Shown: positions 17,077 to 25,417 of the stretch, one piece after another
Numbering within the stretch: position 1 is the first letter of the stretch
How the letters are laid out: the number at the start of each line of letters is the position of its first letter
NCBI GenBank assembly: GCA_910587995.1
Contig: CAJUNS010000024.1
Span: 1-37,165 of the forward strand
Origin: an uncultured Oscillospiraceae bacterium
GTDB lineage: Bacteria > Bacillota_A > Clostridia > Oscillospirales > Acutalibacteraceae
Reading direction: 5' to 3'
DNA: 37,165 nt
The notes under the pieces: generated by a model
What the model saw: the letters and a program-made list of their open reading frames with translations, nothing else
Told to the model about the DNA's origin: nothing
Databases searched by the model: none
Made by a program: the position numbers and the translations under genes

Positions 17077-17283
17077 GTCCATCCCTTTCTCCGTCACAGG
17101 TTCGTCTGCCTCAATTTCACCTAGCCCGGTCTTGTCCTCCCGATGCGCCGGGCTGTTTCACCTTCATTCTACCACATTTCCCGCCGCAATTCCACCATAA
17201 TTTTGAAAAAAACCAATACCCAGGCCCCGGCGGCGCTAAAAGAAAATTACAGCGTCCGGCCCGCCCAGCGGCCCATAACCCCG

Positions 17284-18741
17284 CTAGGGCTTAAGGACCA
17301 CCTGTTCCTTGCCATAAAATGCCGCCGCGTAGCGGTTGGCGGTGGCCTCCGGGTCCTCTGTCAGGTCCGGTACGCCGGAGGGGCGCAGCACCGGCGGAAA
17401 GGCGGTCAGGGGCGCGGCCTCCACACGCCGGACCGCCGGATCTCTGTACAGGGCGGTGCGGGCCTCCATCTGCTGGTGATAGGCTTGGGCCTCCCCGCCG
17501 CGCAGGCTTAACAGGGCGCTGGCGCCGCTGAGCTGCCGCAGCTCCGGCCCGCAGAGCAGGCAGAGGCACAGCAGCAGGGCGGCCCCTAGGCTGGCTCCCG
17601 GCCAGAGGGTAGCCGGGGCCTTTGGCTCCACCCGGCGGGCCAGCCAGCCCAGCAGGTAAAACTCCACCCCCACCGCCAAAAGGCAGAAGGTGAAGTAATA
17701 CAAATCCTGCATCCGCTGGGCCCCTGTGTGGCCCATGGCGTACAGGGGCGGGGTCATCTCCACGCCGGTGAGGCACACCGCCGCCAAAGGGGCCAGCGCC
17801 GGGCAGGGAAACGAGAACTCCGCCCGCCGGGCACAGCCCCACAGAACCGGAGCCAGGGCCAGCAGCATCAGCAGAAAAGGCAGGTCCACGCTTTCCAGCG
17901 CCAGCCGGGCCGCGGCCAGCAGGGCCTTGCCCACAGCCTCCAAGGGGCCGGGCTGGTTAGGCAGCAGGCCTTGGCGCACAGCGTTGCCCGGGGCCGCCGC
18001 GCTGATGAGCAGAGCGCTCCCCTCCAGCGCCAGCAGGGAGAGCATCCCCAGCCGGACCGGCCAGGGCCTCTGCCGCAAAAAGGCCCAGCCCGCCCCGCAG
18101 GCCAGCAGCACTAGGGTCAGCAAAGCGGTGGAATAATTGCCGCCCCCCAGAAAAAAAGCCAGCAGCGCCGCCGGGACCAGCAGCCCCCAGCGGAGGCGCT
18201 CCGCCCGCAGCAGAAGCAGCGCCAGCCCGTAGAGGCAGAGGCTCAGCGCGTAAAAGAAGGTGTAAAACAGGGCTCCATTGTACCAAAAAAATCCCTCAAA
18301 GGCCGAGGGGGCCCGCTGCACGCTGAAAAACAGCACGCCGCACCCAGCCAGCACCCACACATGCCGGGCCCCTCCCCCTAGCTTCCCCATGCAGACCCAC
18401 AGGAAGAAAAAGGTGGAAAGGCCCAGCGCCCCCAGCATCAGGAAGGGCGTGAGGGCATAGAAGCCCTCACCGAACACCGCCGGGTGCAGGCTCATGAGAA
18501 AAATGGCGCTGAAGGTGCCCTGCCAGTTCTGGTAGGTCTCGGCGGTTTTGCGCAGGGCCGCGGGCAGGGCGGCCAGGGGCGAGCCCTCCCGGACCGCCTG
18601 GGCCGCGTAAGCCCCATAGTTGTAGTCGTCGGTACAGGGGTGGTTGTAGGGGGCGATGCAAAACAGGGGCAGCAGGGACAGGGCCAGCGCCGCCAAAGCC
18701 GCCAGGGCCAGGGCGCGGTAATCAAGGCGGGGAATCTTCAC
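17284..18741 (-). CDS. polytopic membrane protein, DUF6056-like
   Basis: 485 residues with about ten or eleven hydrophobic segments. After the first transmembrane helix comes an extracytoplasmic motif NHPCTDDYNYG, the acidic TDDY-type signature of the DUF6056/glycosyltransferase-like membrane family, then TYQNWQGTFSAIF. The GC-rich gene encodes very Ala/Leu-rich helices. GTG at 18741 was chosen because AAAGGAGCG lies 5 nt upstream; the frame is open further into the repeat at 18821 but without a site. A role in cell-surface glycan assembly is possible from the family resemblance but unproven. Monocistronic as far as can be seen. Confidence 0.75.
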   Translation of the reverse strand: MKIPRLDYRALALAALAALALSLLPLFCIAPYNHPCTDDYNYGAYAAQAVREGSPLAALPAALRKTAETYQNWQGTFSAIFLMSLHPAVFGEGFYALTPFLMLGALGLSTFFFLWVCMGKLGGGARHVWVLAGCGVLFFSVQRAPSAFEGFFWYNGALFYTFFYALSLCLYGLALLLLRAERLRWGLLVPAALLAFFLGGGNYSTALLTLVLLACGAGWAFLRQRPWPVRLGMLSLLALEGSALLISAAAPGNAVRQGLLPNQPGPLEAVGKALLAAARLALESVDLPFLLMLLALAPVLWGCARRAEFSFPCPALAPLAAVCLTGVEMTPPLYAMGHTGAQRMQDLYYFTFCLLAVGVEFYLLGWLARRVEPKAPATLWPGASLGAALLLCLCLLCGPELRQLSGASALLSLRGGEAQAYHQQMEARTALYRDPAVRRVEAAPLTAFPPVLRPSGVPDLTEDPEATANRYAAAFYGKEQVVLKP

Positions 18742-18820
18742 AAAAACGCTCCTTTCCGGGAGGGAATCTATTCTTATTGTACCCGTTTTGCACAAATTGG
18801 TCAAGAGAAACCGAAAGCCC

Positions 18821-18899
18821 GGGAGTGTCCCAACCACAGAGATAATCATCTATGTTCCCCCGCCCTACGGGCGGGGGAACACGAAAAGCTCTCCGAAAG
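18821..18899. repeat. GTGTCC-ended palindromic repeat, copy 3 (family 2, right end lost)
   Basis: GGGAGTGTCCCAACCACAG, the same AGATAATCATCT segment, the perfect CCCCCGCCC-TAC-GGGCGGGGG hairpin and GCTCTCCGAAA, but without the terminal GGACACT. Lies upstream of the DUF6056-like gene. Confidence 0.78.
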
Positions 18900-18962
18900 C
18901 CCAGGCAGAACACGGCCAAAGGCTGTTAGGCCCCTACTCTCCGCCTTGCCCCACAGCATCTC

Positions 18963-18998
18963 AAAAACGCTCCAGCCTTTCTCCCAGGCTGGAGCGTT
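18963..18998 (-). terminator. terminator downstream of the sigma/anti-sigma operon
   Basis: Minus strand CGCTCCAGCC / GGCTGGAGCG, a 10-bp perfect stem followed by TTTTTGA. It stands 250 bp after the anti-sigma gene with two repeats between. Confidence 0.75.
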
Positions 18999-19027
18999 CC
19001 TTCTCGGTCCATATCGAAAAAAGCGTA

Positions 19028-19146
19028 TAATAGTAAACACACTTGAAAACCGGCATGTTCCGATTTTCAAGCAAGGCAGCGCGGGCTCACCCGCACTGCC
19101 AGGTTCACAAAGAGGTTTTGCCTCTTTTGAACTGTGTTAACTATAA
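19028..19146. repeat. MITE-like palindromic repeat, full-length copy 3 (family 1)
   Basis: Full three-hairpin copy. It has the end TAATAGTAAACACACTTG, hairpin 1 (CTTGAAAACCGG / CCGATTTTCAAG), hairpin 2 (GGCAGCGCGGG / CCCGCACTGCC), hairpin 3 (GGTTCACAAAGAGG / CCTCTTTTGAACT) and the end GTGTTAACTATAA. Ends are imperfect inverted repeats of TTATAGTWAACGCA. Confidence 0.85.
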
Positions 19147-19241
19147 CACCGGCGCATGCCGGTTTTTAAACCAAGCGGTAATGCCGCCCGGTTCCAAAAG
19201 GGGAAACACCTCTTTGAAACCGGGTTGACACTACTATATAA
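19139..19241. repeat. variant palindromic repeat abutting family-1 copy 3
   Basis: Directly adjoining and sharing CTATAA with the previous element. It has ACCGGCGCATGCCGGT, a GGCGG/CCGCC-type middle, and a hairpin GGTTCCAAAAGGGG / CCTCTTTGAAACC, ending TTGACACTACTATATAA. It resembles a diverged sister of family 1 with the same architecture. Together these two elements fill most of the gap between 18742 and 19251. Confidence 0.55.
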
Positions 19242-19251
19242 AGAGGGTCCA

Positions 19252-20199
19252 TCATTCACTGTCCGTTCCACCGGCGCCCGTTGCCGCGCCGTTTTCGTGC
19301 AGCTCCCCGCCTTCATAATCCGGCGAAGGCGAGGCATCGCTGCCGCTCCCCGCGTCATAGTCCAAGCGCACGCTGGCGCTGCTGGTCTTTTTGCCAAGGA
19401 ACAGCTGAAAGGCCACATCGTCCACCATACCAAAGTCAACCGCGGCGTTGTTGTAAATGTATAGCTCCACCTGGTCCAGCCCCGTGCCTCCGCAGTTGTG
19501 GCTGTTTAACTGATAGGTCAGGTAGGCAAAATTATCTTGAATATTCTGGTTGATCTTCACGACCTCCAGGTCCGGTCCACCAATGCCGATCTCACACTGG
19601 GCAATTTGGGCCTGGGGCGTCTCCGGGAAGTAGAGGACCAGGGTGAACTGATCCTTTTCATCCAACCGGCTTAGGCGCAGCAGGTGGATGGAAGGATCCA
19701 TGCGCAGCACGGCGGCTTTGGCCTGGTCCATGCCGGCGGCCAAGCTCTCCCCCGCGTAGCTGCTCAACCGGGGGGGCTGCTCTGCCGCCTTTTGAAGCTC
19801 GACGCCCCCCGCCTCCCCGCCGCCCTCTTGCGGGCCCGCATAATCACCGGCGGTCCGCGCGCCCGTGGGGTAAACCAGCACATGCTCCAGCAGGGCGGGG
19901 CCAAAGTTCACCGCGCAGGCCACGGCAATGCAGGCGGCCGCCGCCCAGCCGGCCCAGCCAATCCACCGCCGCCGGGGCGGCTCCACCGGGACCTCCACCA
20001 GCCGCGCCTCCCGCCGGGCCTCGTGGCGTCCGGCATAGCGCTCCGGACGCCGCCTCCGGCGGGAGGGCCTCTTTGCCCCCGCCAGCCCCAGCTTTTCCAA
20101 GGTCTGGGCCAAAACAGCCCCTTCGTCTACCGCAATGGGCGTCACCCGGCGCAGTTCATCGGGATAGGCCCGGTTCACCAGCTTGTCGATTTCGCTCAT
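19252..20199 (-). CDS. single-pass membrane protein, probable anti-sigma factor
   Basis: 315 residues. An N-terminal cytoplasmic part (~1-78) carries a very basic stretch (RPSRRRRRPERY). One transmembrane helix follows (~80-100, WIGWAGWAAAACIAVACAV), then a long extracytoplasmic domain with a beta-rich core (~150-285) and an acidic, Ser/Gly-rich tail. Its start overlaps the stop of the ECF sigma gene by 4 nt (ATGA). That coupling and topology are typical of anti-sigma partners. No zinc-binding HxxxCxxC anti-sigma motif is visible. The assignment therefore rests on context and topology, not on a recognised domain. Confidence 0.6.
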   Translation of the reverse strand: MSEIDKLVNRAYPDELRRVTPIAVDEGAVLAQTLEKLGLAGAKRPSRRRRRPERYAGRHEARREARLVEVPVEPPRRRWIGWAGWAAAACIAVACAVNFGPALLEHVLVYPTGARTAGDYAGPQEGGGEAGGVELQKAAEQPPRLSSYAGESLAAGMDQAKAAVLRMDPSIHLLRLSRLDEKDQFTLVLYFPETPQAQIAQCEIGIGGPDLEVVKINQNIQDNFAYLTYQLNSHNCGGTGLDQVELYIYNNAAVDFGMVDDVAFQLFLGKKTSSASVRLDYDAGSGSDASPSPDYEGGELHENGAATGAGGTDSE

Positions 20200-20738
20200 A
20201 GCAGGCAGTCCTCCTTCATCAGCACTTTTTTCAGCTTCTCCCGGCCCCGGGCCAAGCGGCTCTTAATGGCCGAGGGCTTCTTTCCCATTTCACCGGCAAT
20301 CTGCACCACGGTCTGCCGCCAGAAATAGTGGCGCAAAAAGACCTCCTTGTCCACCGGCTCCAGGCCGTCCACCGCCTGGCGGACCATGCGGCTGCGCTCC
20401 TCCCGCTCCCACGGCTCTTCCATGGGAGTGTCCGCGATAAAGTTTTCCTCCAGAGGCTCTTCAAACTTCAGCTTACGGCGGCGCTTAAGGGCCGCGTTGC
20501 GGGCCACCACGGCCAGCCAGTATTTCAAGTCGCTGTCGTCCCGCAGCTTCTCCGCGTTCTGCCACAGGGCCACAAAGGCGTCGGAGGAAAGCTCCTCCGC
20601 GTCCTGGGGCGTACCCAGGACCCCCAGGGTTTTGTGGATTACCGCGGCCACATAACCGGCATATTGATGAATCGCCATTTCCAGCGCCTCCTGCTCTTTG
20701 AGGCGAAGGCGGGCGAGTATTTCATAATCCCCTTTCAA
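20196..20738 (-). CDS. ECF-type RNA polymerase sigma factor
   Basis: About 180 residues with sigma-70 region 2 (~20-90, AGYVAAVIHKTLG...DAEELSSDAFVALWQN...YWLAVVARNAALKRRRK) and region 4 (~115-170, LEPVDKEVFLRHYFWRQTVVQIAGEMGKKPSAIKSRLARGREKL). These bind the -10 and -35 elements of target promoters. TTG at 20738 has AGAGGTGG 7 nt upstream; a GTG 33 nt earlier is in frame but has a poor site. It is followed by the probable anti-sigma gene. A family-1 repeat occupies its upstream region, and no self-promoter could be identified. Confidence 0.88.
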   Translation of the reverse strand: MKGDYEILARLRLKEQEALEMAIHQYAGYVAAVIHKTLGVLGTPQDAEELSSDAFVALWQNAEKLRDDSDLKYWLAVVARNAALKRRRKLKFEEPLEENFIADTPMEEPWEREERSRMVRQAVDGLEPVDKEVFLRHYFWRQTVVQIAGEMGKKPSAIKSRLARGREKLKKVLMKEDCLL

Positions 20739-20850
20739 CGGTCTGCCACCTCTCTTCTGCTCCCTTTTCACCCGTAAGAAGCGGGATTTCCGGGCCCTGG
20801 TTGCATGTTTGCAAAATTTTTCTTGCGGTTTCGGCGCTGGGGGTATATGA

Positions 20851-20968
20851 TATAGTTAACGCAGTTCAAAAGAGGTGATGCCTCTTTTGAACCTGACGGC
20901 GCGGGCACACCCGCGCCGCCCCGCTTGAAAATCAGTATATACCGGTTTTCAAGTGCGTTTACTATAAA
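20851..20968. repeat. MITE-like palindromic repeat, full-length copy 4 (family 1, inverted)
   Basis: Inverted relative to copy 3. It has the end TATAGTTAACGCAGTTC, hairpin 3 (GTTCAAAAGAGG / CCTCTTTTGAAC), hairpin 2 (GGCGCGGGC / GCCCGCGCC-type), hairpin 1 (CTTGAAAAT.../GGTTTTCAAG) and the end GTGCGTTTACTATAA. It lies between the divergent sigma and tagD genes. Confidence 0.85.
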
Positions 20969-21051
20969 AGCGTGCTCCACGCCCTTTGTCAATTTTTAAC
21001 CAGCAAAATACACAGTACAAAATCATAAACACACCCAAAGGAGCGATCGTT

Positions 21052-21441
21052 ATGAAACGCGTCATCACCTATGGCACCTTCGACCTGATCCACTATGGCC
21101 ACATCAACCTGCTCAAGCGGGCCAAGGAGCTGGGCGACTACCTGATTGTGGCCCTTTCCACCGATGAGTTCAACTGGAACAGCAAGCAGAAAAAGTGCTA
21201 CTTCCCCTACGCCAAGCGGGAGCAGCTTCTGGAAGCCATCCGGTATGTGGATTTGGTCATCCCCGAGGAAAACTGGGAGCAAAAAGTCACCGATGTGCAG
21301 CTCTATAAGGTGGACACCTTTGTTATGGGGGACGACTGGGCCGGAAAGTTCGACTTCCTCAAGCCCTACTGCAACGTGGTCTACCTGCCCCGCACCCCGG
21401 AAATTTCCACCACCCAAATCAAAACGGATTTGAAAACCTAA
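21052..21441 (+). CDS. tagD: glycerol-3-phosphate cytidylyltransferase
   Basis: 129 residues, one nucleotidyltransferase domain: ITYGTFDLIHYGHINLLKRAKELG (HxGH motif YGHI, residues ~14-17), the RxxxLEAIRYVD segment, WEQKV and the C-terminal RTPEISTTQIKTDL (ISTT nucleotide-binding motif). It makes CDP-glycerol from CTP and glycerol 3-phosphate for wall teichoic acid or related surface polymers. Size matches TagD. The ATG has AAAGGAG 8 nt upstream. The gene stands alone with its own terminator; no tag/tar partner is in the window. Confidence 0.95.
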   Translation: MKRVITYGTFDLIHYGHINLLKRAKELGDYLIVALSTDEFNWNSKQKKCYFPYAKREQLLEAIRYVDLVIPEENWEQKVTDVQLYKVDTFVMGDDWAGKFDFLKPYCNVVYLPRTPEISTTQIKTDLKT

Positions 21442-21446
21442 ACGGC

Positions 21447-21482
21447 AAAGACCCGCGCCCCCAGCAGGCGCGGGTCTTTTTA
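21447..21482. terminator. terminator between convergent tagD and hydrolase genes
   Basis: AAAGACCCGCGCC / GGCGCGGGTCTTT stem followed by TTT on the plus strand. It is nearly symmetrical, so it can serve both converging genes. Confidence 0.85.
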
Positions 21483-21486
21483 TGGA

Positions 21487-22410
21487 TCAGGCGGGCAGCC
21501 GCCCGTTCAGCCAGCGGAGCACGTCCTCATAGGCCTCTTCCTTCCCCAGCTCGTTCAGCACCTCATGCCGCATGCCGGGGTACAGCTTCAGCTCCACCCG
21601 CCGGACCCCGGCCACCCGCAGGGCATCGGCCACCTGCTGGGGGCCCTGGCCGTAGTTTCCCACCGGGTCTTCCTCTCCGGCGATGAGCAGCACGGGCAGC
21701 TCCTTGGGGACCCGGCCCGCCCACTGGGGAGCGCTGATCTCCCGCAGGCCCGTAAACAGGTCCCGGTAGCCCCCGGCGGTAAAGGGGAAGCAGCACAAGG
21801 GGTCCGCCTGGAACCGCCTGCACACCTCATCGTCCCGAGAAAGCCAGGCCGAGCCGTTCACCGGCCGCTCAATGCGCTTGTTATAGCCCGTGGAGGCCAG
21901 CTTATCCAGCGTGCTGCCCCGAGAGCGGGGGCCCAGCAGGCGGCACTGGGCAGCGGCTAAGGCCAGGCCAGCGGGCACGGCGGGGTTTTTGCCCATGGTG
22001 CCGCACAGCACACAGCCCGCCAGCTCATCCCCATAGCGGACAATGTAGGACCGGGCTAAAAAGGAGCCCATGCTGTGGCCCATCAAGAAGCGCGGCAGGC
22101 CGGGCCGCTCTTCCGCCGCCTGACCGGCCAGGGCCTTTAGGTCGCTCACTGTGTGCTCCCAGCCATCCTTGTCGGCAAAATGCCCCTTAACCTGGGCGGA
22201 ACGTCCATGGCCGGGGTGGTCGTTCATGTAAACGGCATAGCCGTTCTCCGCCAAAAAGCGGGCAAAATGGTCATAGCGCCCGCTGTGCTCGGACATTCCG
22301 TGGGCGATAACCAGTACCGCCCGGGGCTCCTCCCCGGTCCAGCTTCGGGAAAAGACCATCCCCCACCCGCTGGACGCGGGCCGGAACCATTCTTTTACAT
22401 TAACTGCCAT
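21487..22410 (-). CDS. alpha/beta hydrolase, monoacylglycerol-lipase type
   Basis: 307 residues. A Hydrolase_4-type fold has the oxyanion segment VIAHGMSEHSGRYD (~35-48) and NDHPGHGRS. The nucleophile elbow is GHSMGS (~110-115, Ser), with Asp in IAGEEDPVGNYG and His in YPGMRHEVLNE. These match the monoglyceride lipase/lysophospholipase group. No signal peptide is seen, so it is probably cytoplasmic. The substrate is likely a small ester or monoacylglycerol, inferred from the family. Convergent with tagD, with a family-3 repeat in its upstream region. Confidence 0.93.
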   Translation of the reverse strand: MAVNVKEWFRPASSGWGMVFSRSWTGEEPRAVLVIAHGMSEHSGRYDHFARFLAENGYAVYMNDHPGHGRSAQVKGHFADKDGWEHTVSDLKALAGQAAEERPGLPRFLMGHSMGSFLARSYIVRYGDELAGCVLCGTMGKNPAVPAGLALAAAQCRLLGPRSRGSTLDKLASTGYNKRIERPVNGSAWLSRDDEVCRRFQADPLCCFPFTAGGYRDLFTGLREISAPQWAGRVPKELPVLLIAGEEDPVGNYGQGPQQVADALRVAGVRRVELKLYPGMRHEVLNELGKEEAYEDVLRWLNGRLPA

Positions 22411-22427
22411 ATGGACAACCTCCTAAA

Positions 22428-22510
22428 GATCGAAAGGCCGTGGAGCTCCGCTCCACACCCCGCCGCCTTTGAAAAGGCGGGCGAAACTGTTTCACGTTTT
22501 CCCTCTGTGT
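22428..22510. repeat. intergenic hairpin repeat (family 3), inverted copy 3
   Basis: Read on the minus strand: GTTTCGCCCGCCTTTTCAAAGG, then a GTGGAGCGGAGCTCCAC hairpin, the same order as at 13041. It separates the acetyltransferase and hydrolase genes. Confidence 0.5.
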
Positions 22511-22541
22511 GAGCCGCGGGCTTCGCGCCCGGTTTTGGGGG

Positions 22542-23741
22542 TTAGAACAGGTCTAGAACGTGGCAGGGCTTGCGGTAGAATACCTGGGAGAGGGCCGGAA
22601 GGTTCCCATGCACCACAATGTCCGGGGTCAGGGCCATGCTGGCCGCGTCCCGGGCCCCGCCCAGCAGAACCGCCAAATTTCCCACGTCCAGCTCCACATC
22701 CGGGGCGCTGTCCGTTCGGGCCACCTGATTCTCCCGGCCTGGACCAAAGGCCAGCCGGAACGTGCCGTTGTTTTCCGGGATGACTCCATCCGTCACCTTT
22801 AGCAGCACTTCCCCCTCGCCCTGGCAGCGGCAGAGCTTCAGCAGCGCCTCCACATTCACCGCCCGGGCCATGCCGTTAAGCGCGGGCCTGCAGTCCATGG
22901 AACTGAGCTCCGGCAGCAGGGCGCACAGGTCCACATGGGCGGGGACCATAAACTGAATCTCCTCAAAGTTGGCGATAAAGGCGGTGCGCACAAAATTCAG
23001 CAGGCCAATCAGCGCCTGGGCGTCCGTAAAGAGGAAGGCGTCATTCGAGGGGAAGGCGGGGCAGCAGTGCAGGGTCTCCTTCACCCGGGTGCCTACCAAA
23101 AAGCCCCTGGGTGTACCGTCCCCGCCGTACCACACAAACACCCAGCGCTTGGCGGCAAGGGGCTTATCCCCCTCCAAATCCTTGTCAAACGCCTCCCGCA
23201 GGCAGGAGAAATTCACGTCACCGTACATTTTATTATAGATATCCAGCAGCGGGGCGGGGCTATCGCCAGGAAAGAGCTGGCGCACTGTGCCGCCTACCTC
23301 GGGCAGGCCCCGCAGGTCCCGGAGCTTTACGGTCCAGCGGACGCTCTGCCCAGCCGGGGCAAAACCGAACTGCCGGTAATAGCCGGTGCTGAAGGGATAC
23401 AGGTGGGAGAGGGCGTACCCCTCCCGGTACAGGTCCCGCAGAGACTCCTCCATACAGACCCGGATGGCCCCGCCCCGCCGGTGGGCGGGCAGGGTGGCCA
23501 CGCCGCCTACGCCGCCCATTTTGACGGTATGTCCGTCAAAGCGGACCTCCTTTTTATTCATTACCAAGGAGGCCACAGGCGGCTCTCCCTCTTGGTGGAA
23601 CGCGCCGTACAGGTCCTCCTTTGGATCGGCCTCCCGGACCTTTTCCCTCTCGTTCTCATACTCGAACCCGCTCTCAAAGGCCACGGCCATGTTCAGGCTG
23701 GCCCGCCAATATTCCTGTGGGGTTAATTTTCTGGCAAACAT
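22542..23741 (-). CDS. GNAT acetyltransferase, Eis-like (two GNAT folds + SCP2-like domain)
   Basis: 399 residues, the usual length of Eis-type enzymes. The N-terminal GNAT domain carries the acetyl-CoA loop VATLPAHRRGGAIRVCME (~82-100) and LYPFSTGYYRQFGF. A second degenerate GNAT domain follows (~140-280). A C-terminal SCP2-like domain (~290-399) supplies the terminal carboxylate (ends DLF). Known members acetylate amines, including aminoglycosides, but Clostridial members are mostly uncharacterised. A resistance role is not shown here. The ATG follows AGGAGAGAG. Monocistronic. Confidence 0.9.
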   Translation of the reverse strand: MFARKLTPQEYWRASLNMAVAFESGFEYENEREKVREADPKEDLYGAFHQEGEPPVASLVMNKKEVRFDGHTVKMGGVGGVATLPAHRRGGAIRVCMEESLRDLYREGYALSHLYPFSTGYYRQFGFAPAGQSVRWTVKLRDLRGLPEVGGTVRQLFPGDSPAPLLDIYNKMYGDVNFSCLREAFDKDLEGDKPLAAKRWVFVWYGGDGTPRGFLVGTRVKETLHCCPAFPSNDAFLFTDAQALIGLLNFVRTAFIANFEEIQFMVPAHVDLCALLPELSSMDCRPALNGMARAVNVEALLKLCRCQGEGEVLLKVTDGVIPENNGTFRLAFGPGRENQVARTDSAPDVELDVGNLAVLLGGARDAASMALTPDIVVHGNLPALSQVFYRKPCHVLDLF

Positions 23742-23810
23742 TTTCTCTCTCCTGTTTTTTATTATAGTCTATGCCGCCCAGGCTATACCCGGCGCTAAAA
23801 AAGCACGATT

Positions 23811-24905
23811 TTAAACATTAAACCGGAACAGCACAATGTCCCCATCCTGCATCACATACTCCTTGCCCTCCGAGCGCACCAAGCCCTTGTCCTTGGCGGC
23901 GGTCATGGAGCCGCAGGCCATTAAATCATCGAAGCTGACCACCTCTGCCCGAATAAAGCCCCGCTCGAAGTCCGTGTGGATTTTACCCGCCGCTTGGGGC
24001 GCTTTGGAGCCCTTTTTGATGGTCCAGGCCCGGACCTCGTCCTTCCCGGCGGTCATGTAGGACATAAGGCCCAGCAGGCTGTAGCAGGCGTTGATCAGCC
24101 GGTCCAGGCCGGACTCGCTGAGGCCCAGGTCGCTGAGAAACAGTTGCTTTTCCTCGGGCTCCATGCCCGCAATCTGAGCCTCGGTTTCGGCGCAGATGGG
24201 CAGCACGGCGGCGTGCTCCTTTTCGGCGGCGGCCCGCACCGCCTGGAAAAAGGGGTTATCCTCCACGCCTTTTTGAAAGTCCGCCTCGCTCTGGTTGGCG
24301 GCGAAAATAATGGGCTTGTTCGTCAGCAGAGACACCGAGGCCAGCAGAGCGGCCTCCTCCTCCCCGCACTCCACGCTGCGGGCGGAGCTGCCGGCCTCCA
24401 GGGCCTCCCGAACCCTCTCGAAGAAGTCCAGCTCGGCCTGATATTTTTTATCGGCCTTCAGAAGCTTTTTGGTCTTGTCAATGCGCCGGTCCAGCACCTC
24501 GATGTCGGACAGAATCAGCTCCAGGTCAATGGTCTCAATGTCTCGGGCCGGATCCACGCTGCCCTCCACATGGACAATGTCTCCATCCTCAAAACAGCGC
24601 ACCACATGGACTATGGCGTCCACCTCCCGGATGTTGGAGAGGAACTTGTTGCCCAGGCCTTCTCCCTTAGAGGCGCCCCGCACCAAGCCCGCAATGTCCA
24701 CAAACTCAATGGTGGCGGGGGTGAACTTGTTGGGCTCGTACATGTCCCGCAGCCTTTCCAGACGCTTGTCCGGCACCATCACCATGCCCACATTGGGCTC
24801 AATGGTGCAAAAGGGGTAGTTGGCCGACTGGGCCCCCGCATTGGTGATGGCATTGAACAGAGTAGATTTGCCCACGTTCGGCAGGCCGACGATTCCTAAT
24901 TTCAT
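23811..24905 (-). CDS. ychF: YchF/OLA1-family ATPase
   Basis: 364 residues. Obg-like P-loop protein that hydrolyses ATP in preference to GTP. It has G1 GLPNVGKST (7-15), G3 DIAGLVRGAS (~66-75) and the altered G4 NQSE, the mark of ATP specificity. A coiled-coil insert (~140-170) and C-terminal TGS domain (ending MQDGDIVLFRFNV) complete it. The ATG at 24905 gives the canonical MKLGIVGLPNVG start; the frame is open 21 codons earlier. Its probable promoter at 25201 leaves a leader of almost 300 nt that contains a family-1 repeat. Confidence 0.97.
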   Translation of the reverse strand: MKLGIVGLPNVGKSTLFNAITNAGAQSANYPFCTIEPNVGMVMVPDKRLERLRDMYEPNKFTPATIEFVDIAGLVRGASKGEGLGNKFLSNIREVDAIVHVVRCFEDGDIVHVEGSVDPARDIETIDLELILSDIEVLDRRIDKTKKLLKADKKYQAELDFFERVREALEAGSSARSVECGEEEAALLASVSLLTNKPIIFAANQSEADFQKGVEDNPFFQAVRAAAEKEHAAVLPICAETEAQIAGMEPEEKQLFLSDLGLSESGLDRLINACYSLLGLMSYMTAGKDEVRAWTIKKGSKAPQAAGKIHTDFERGFIRAEVVSFDDLMACGSMTAAKDKGLVRSEGKEYVMQDGDIVLFRFNV

Positions 24906-25025
24906 ATATCTTTCACAACTCCTTGTTTTTCTAGAGCATGCTTCCCAGCAGGCGCACGCCCCAGGCACATTTAATCTTGAACCAAATTCCGCACAGGCTG
25001 GCGTATCTTTGGAAAGCGCTGGGTG

Positions 25026-25109
25026 TTATAGTAAACGCACTTGAAAATCGGTAAATACTGATTTTCAAGCAGGGCGGCGCGGGCGCGCCCGTACCGCCGT
25101 TAACGATAA
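25026..25109. repeat. MITE-like palindromic repeat, copy 5 (family 1, hairpin 3 deleted)
   Basis: TTATAGTAAACGCACTTG, hairpin 1 (CTTGAAAATC / GATTTTCAAG), hairpin 2 (GGCGGCGCGGGCGCGCCCG...), then directly GCCGTTAACGATAAA, so the third hairpin has been lost. It lies in the ychF leader. Confidence 0.78.
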
Positions 25110-25200
25110 AACCACCGGCCGGGACCCCGCGCCAGCGGAAGATTGTCCCTGAGCTGGCGTTCTTTTTCCCTTGGACAAACCAGCGCTTTCTGTTTGATTC

Positions 25201-25229
25201 ATTCTATCATATTTCCGATTGATTAGCAA
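25201..25229 (-). promoter_or_regulatory. probable sigma-A promoter of ychF
   Basis: TTGCTA and TAGAAT with 17-nt spacing on the minus strand. There is no closer candidate to the gene. Confidence 0.55.
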
Positions 25230-25317
25230 GAGCGGTTTCCCGGGAAGGGCAAGAGCCCCTCACGCGGAGGAAGAGCTTGCGGGGCGCTCCTATGATATAC
25301 CAAAACCATAGGATATA

Positions 25318-25354
25318 AGAAAGAACCGCCCGGCAAAACCAGGGGCGGTTCTTC
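25318..25354 (-). terminator. terminator of the 451-residue gene
   Basis: Minus strand AGAACCGCCC / GGGCGGTTCT stem followed by TTCTT. Two similar segments (CGCGGAGGAAGAGC at ~25263 and CGCGTGGAGGAAAGG at ~25355) flank it. Confidence 0.75.
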
Positions 25355-25417
25355 GCGTGGAGGAAAGGGCTTTGCGCTCCTAGAAAGCAAGCCCCAAAAT
25401 CGCAACCAAGCAATCTT

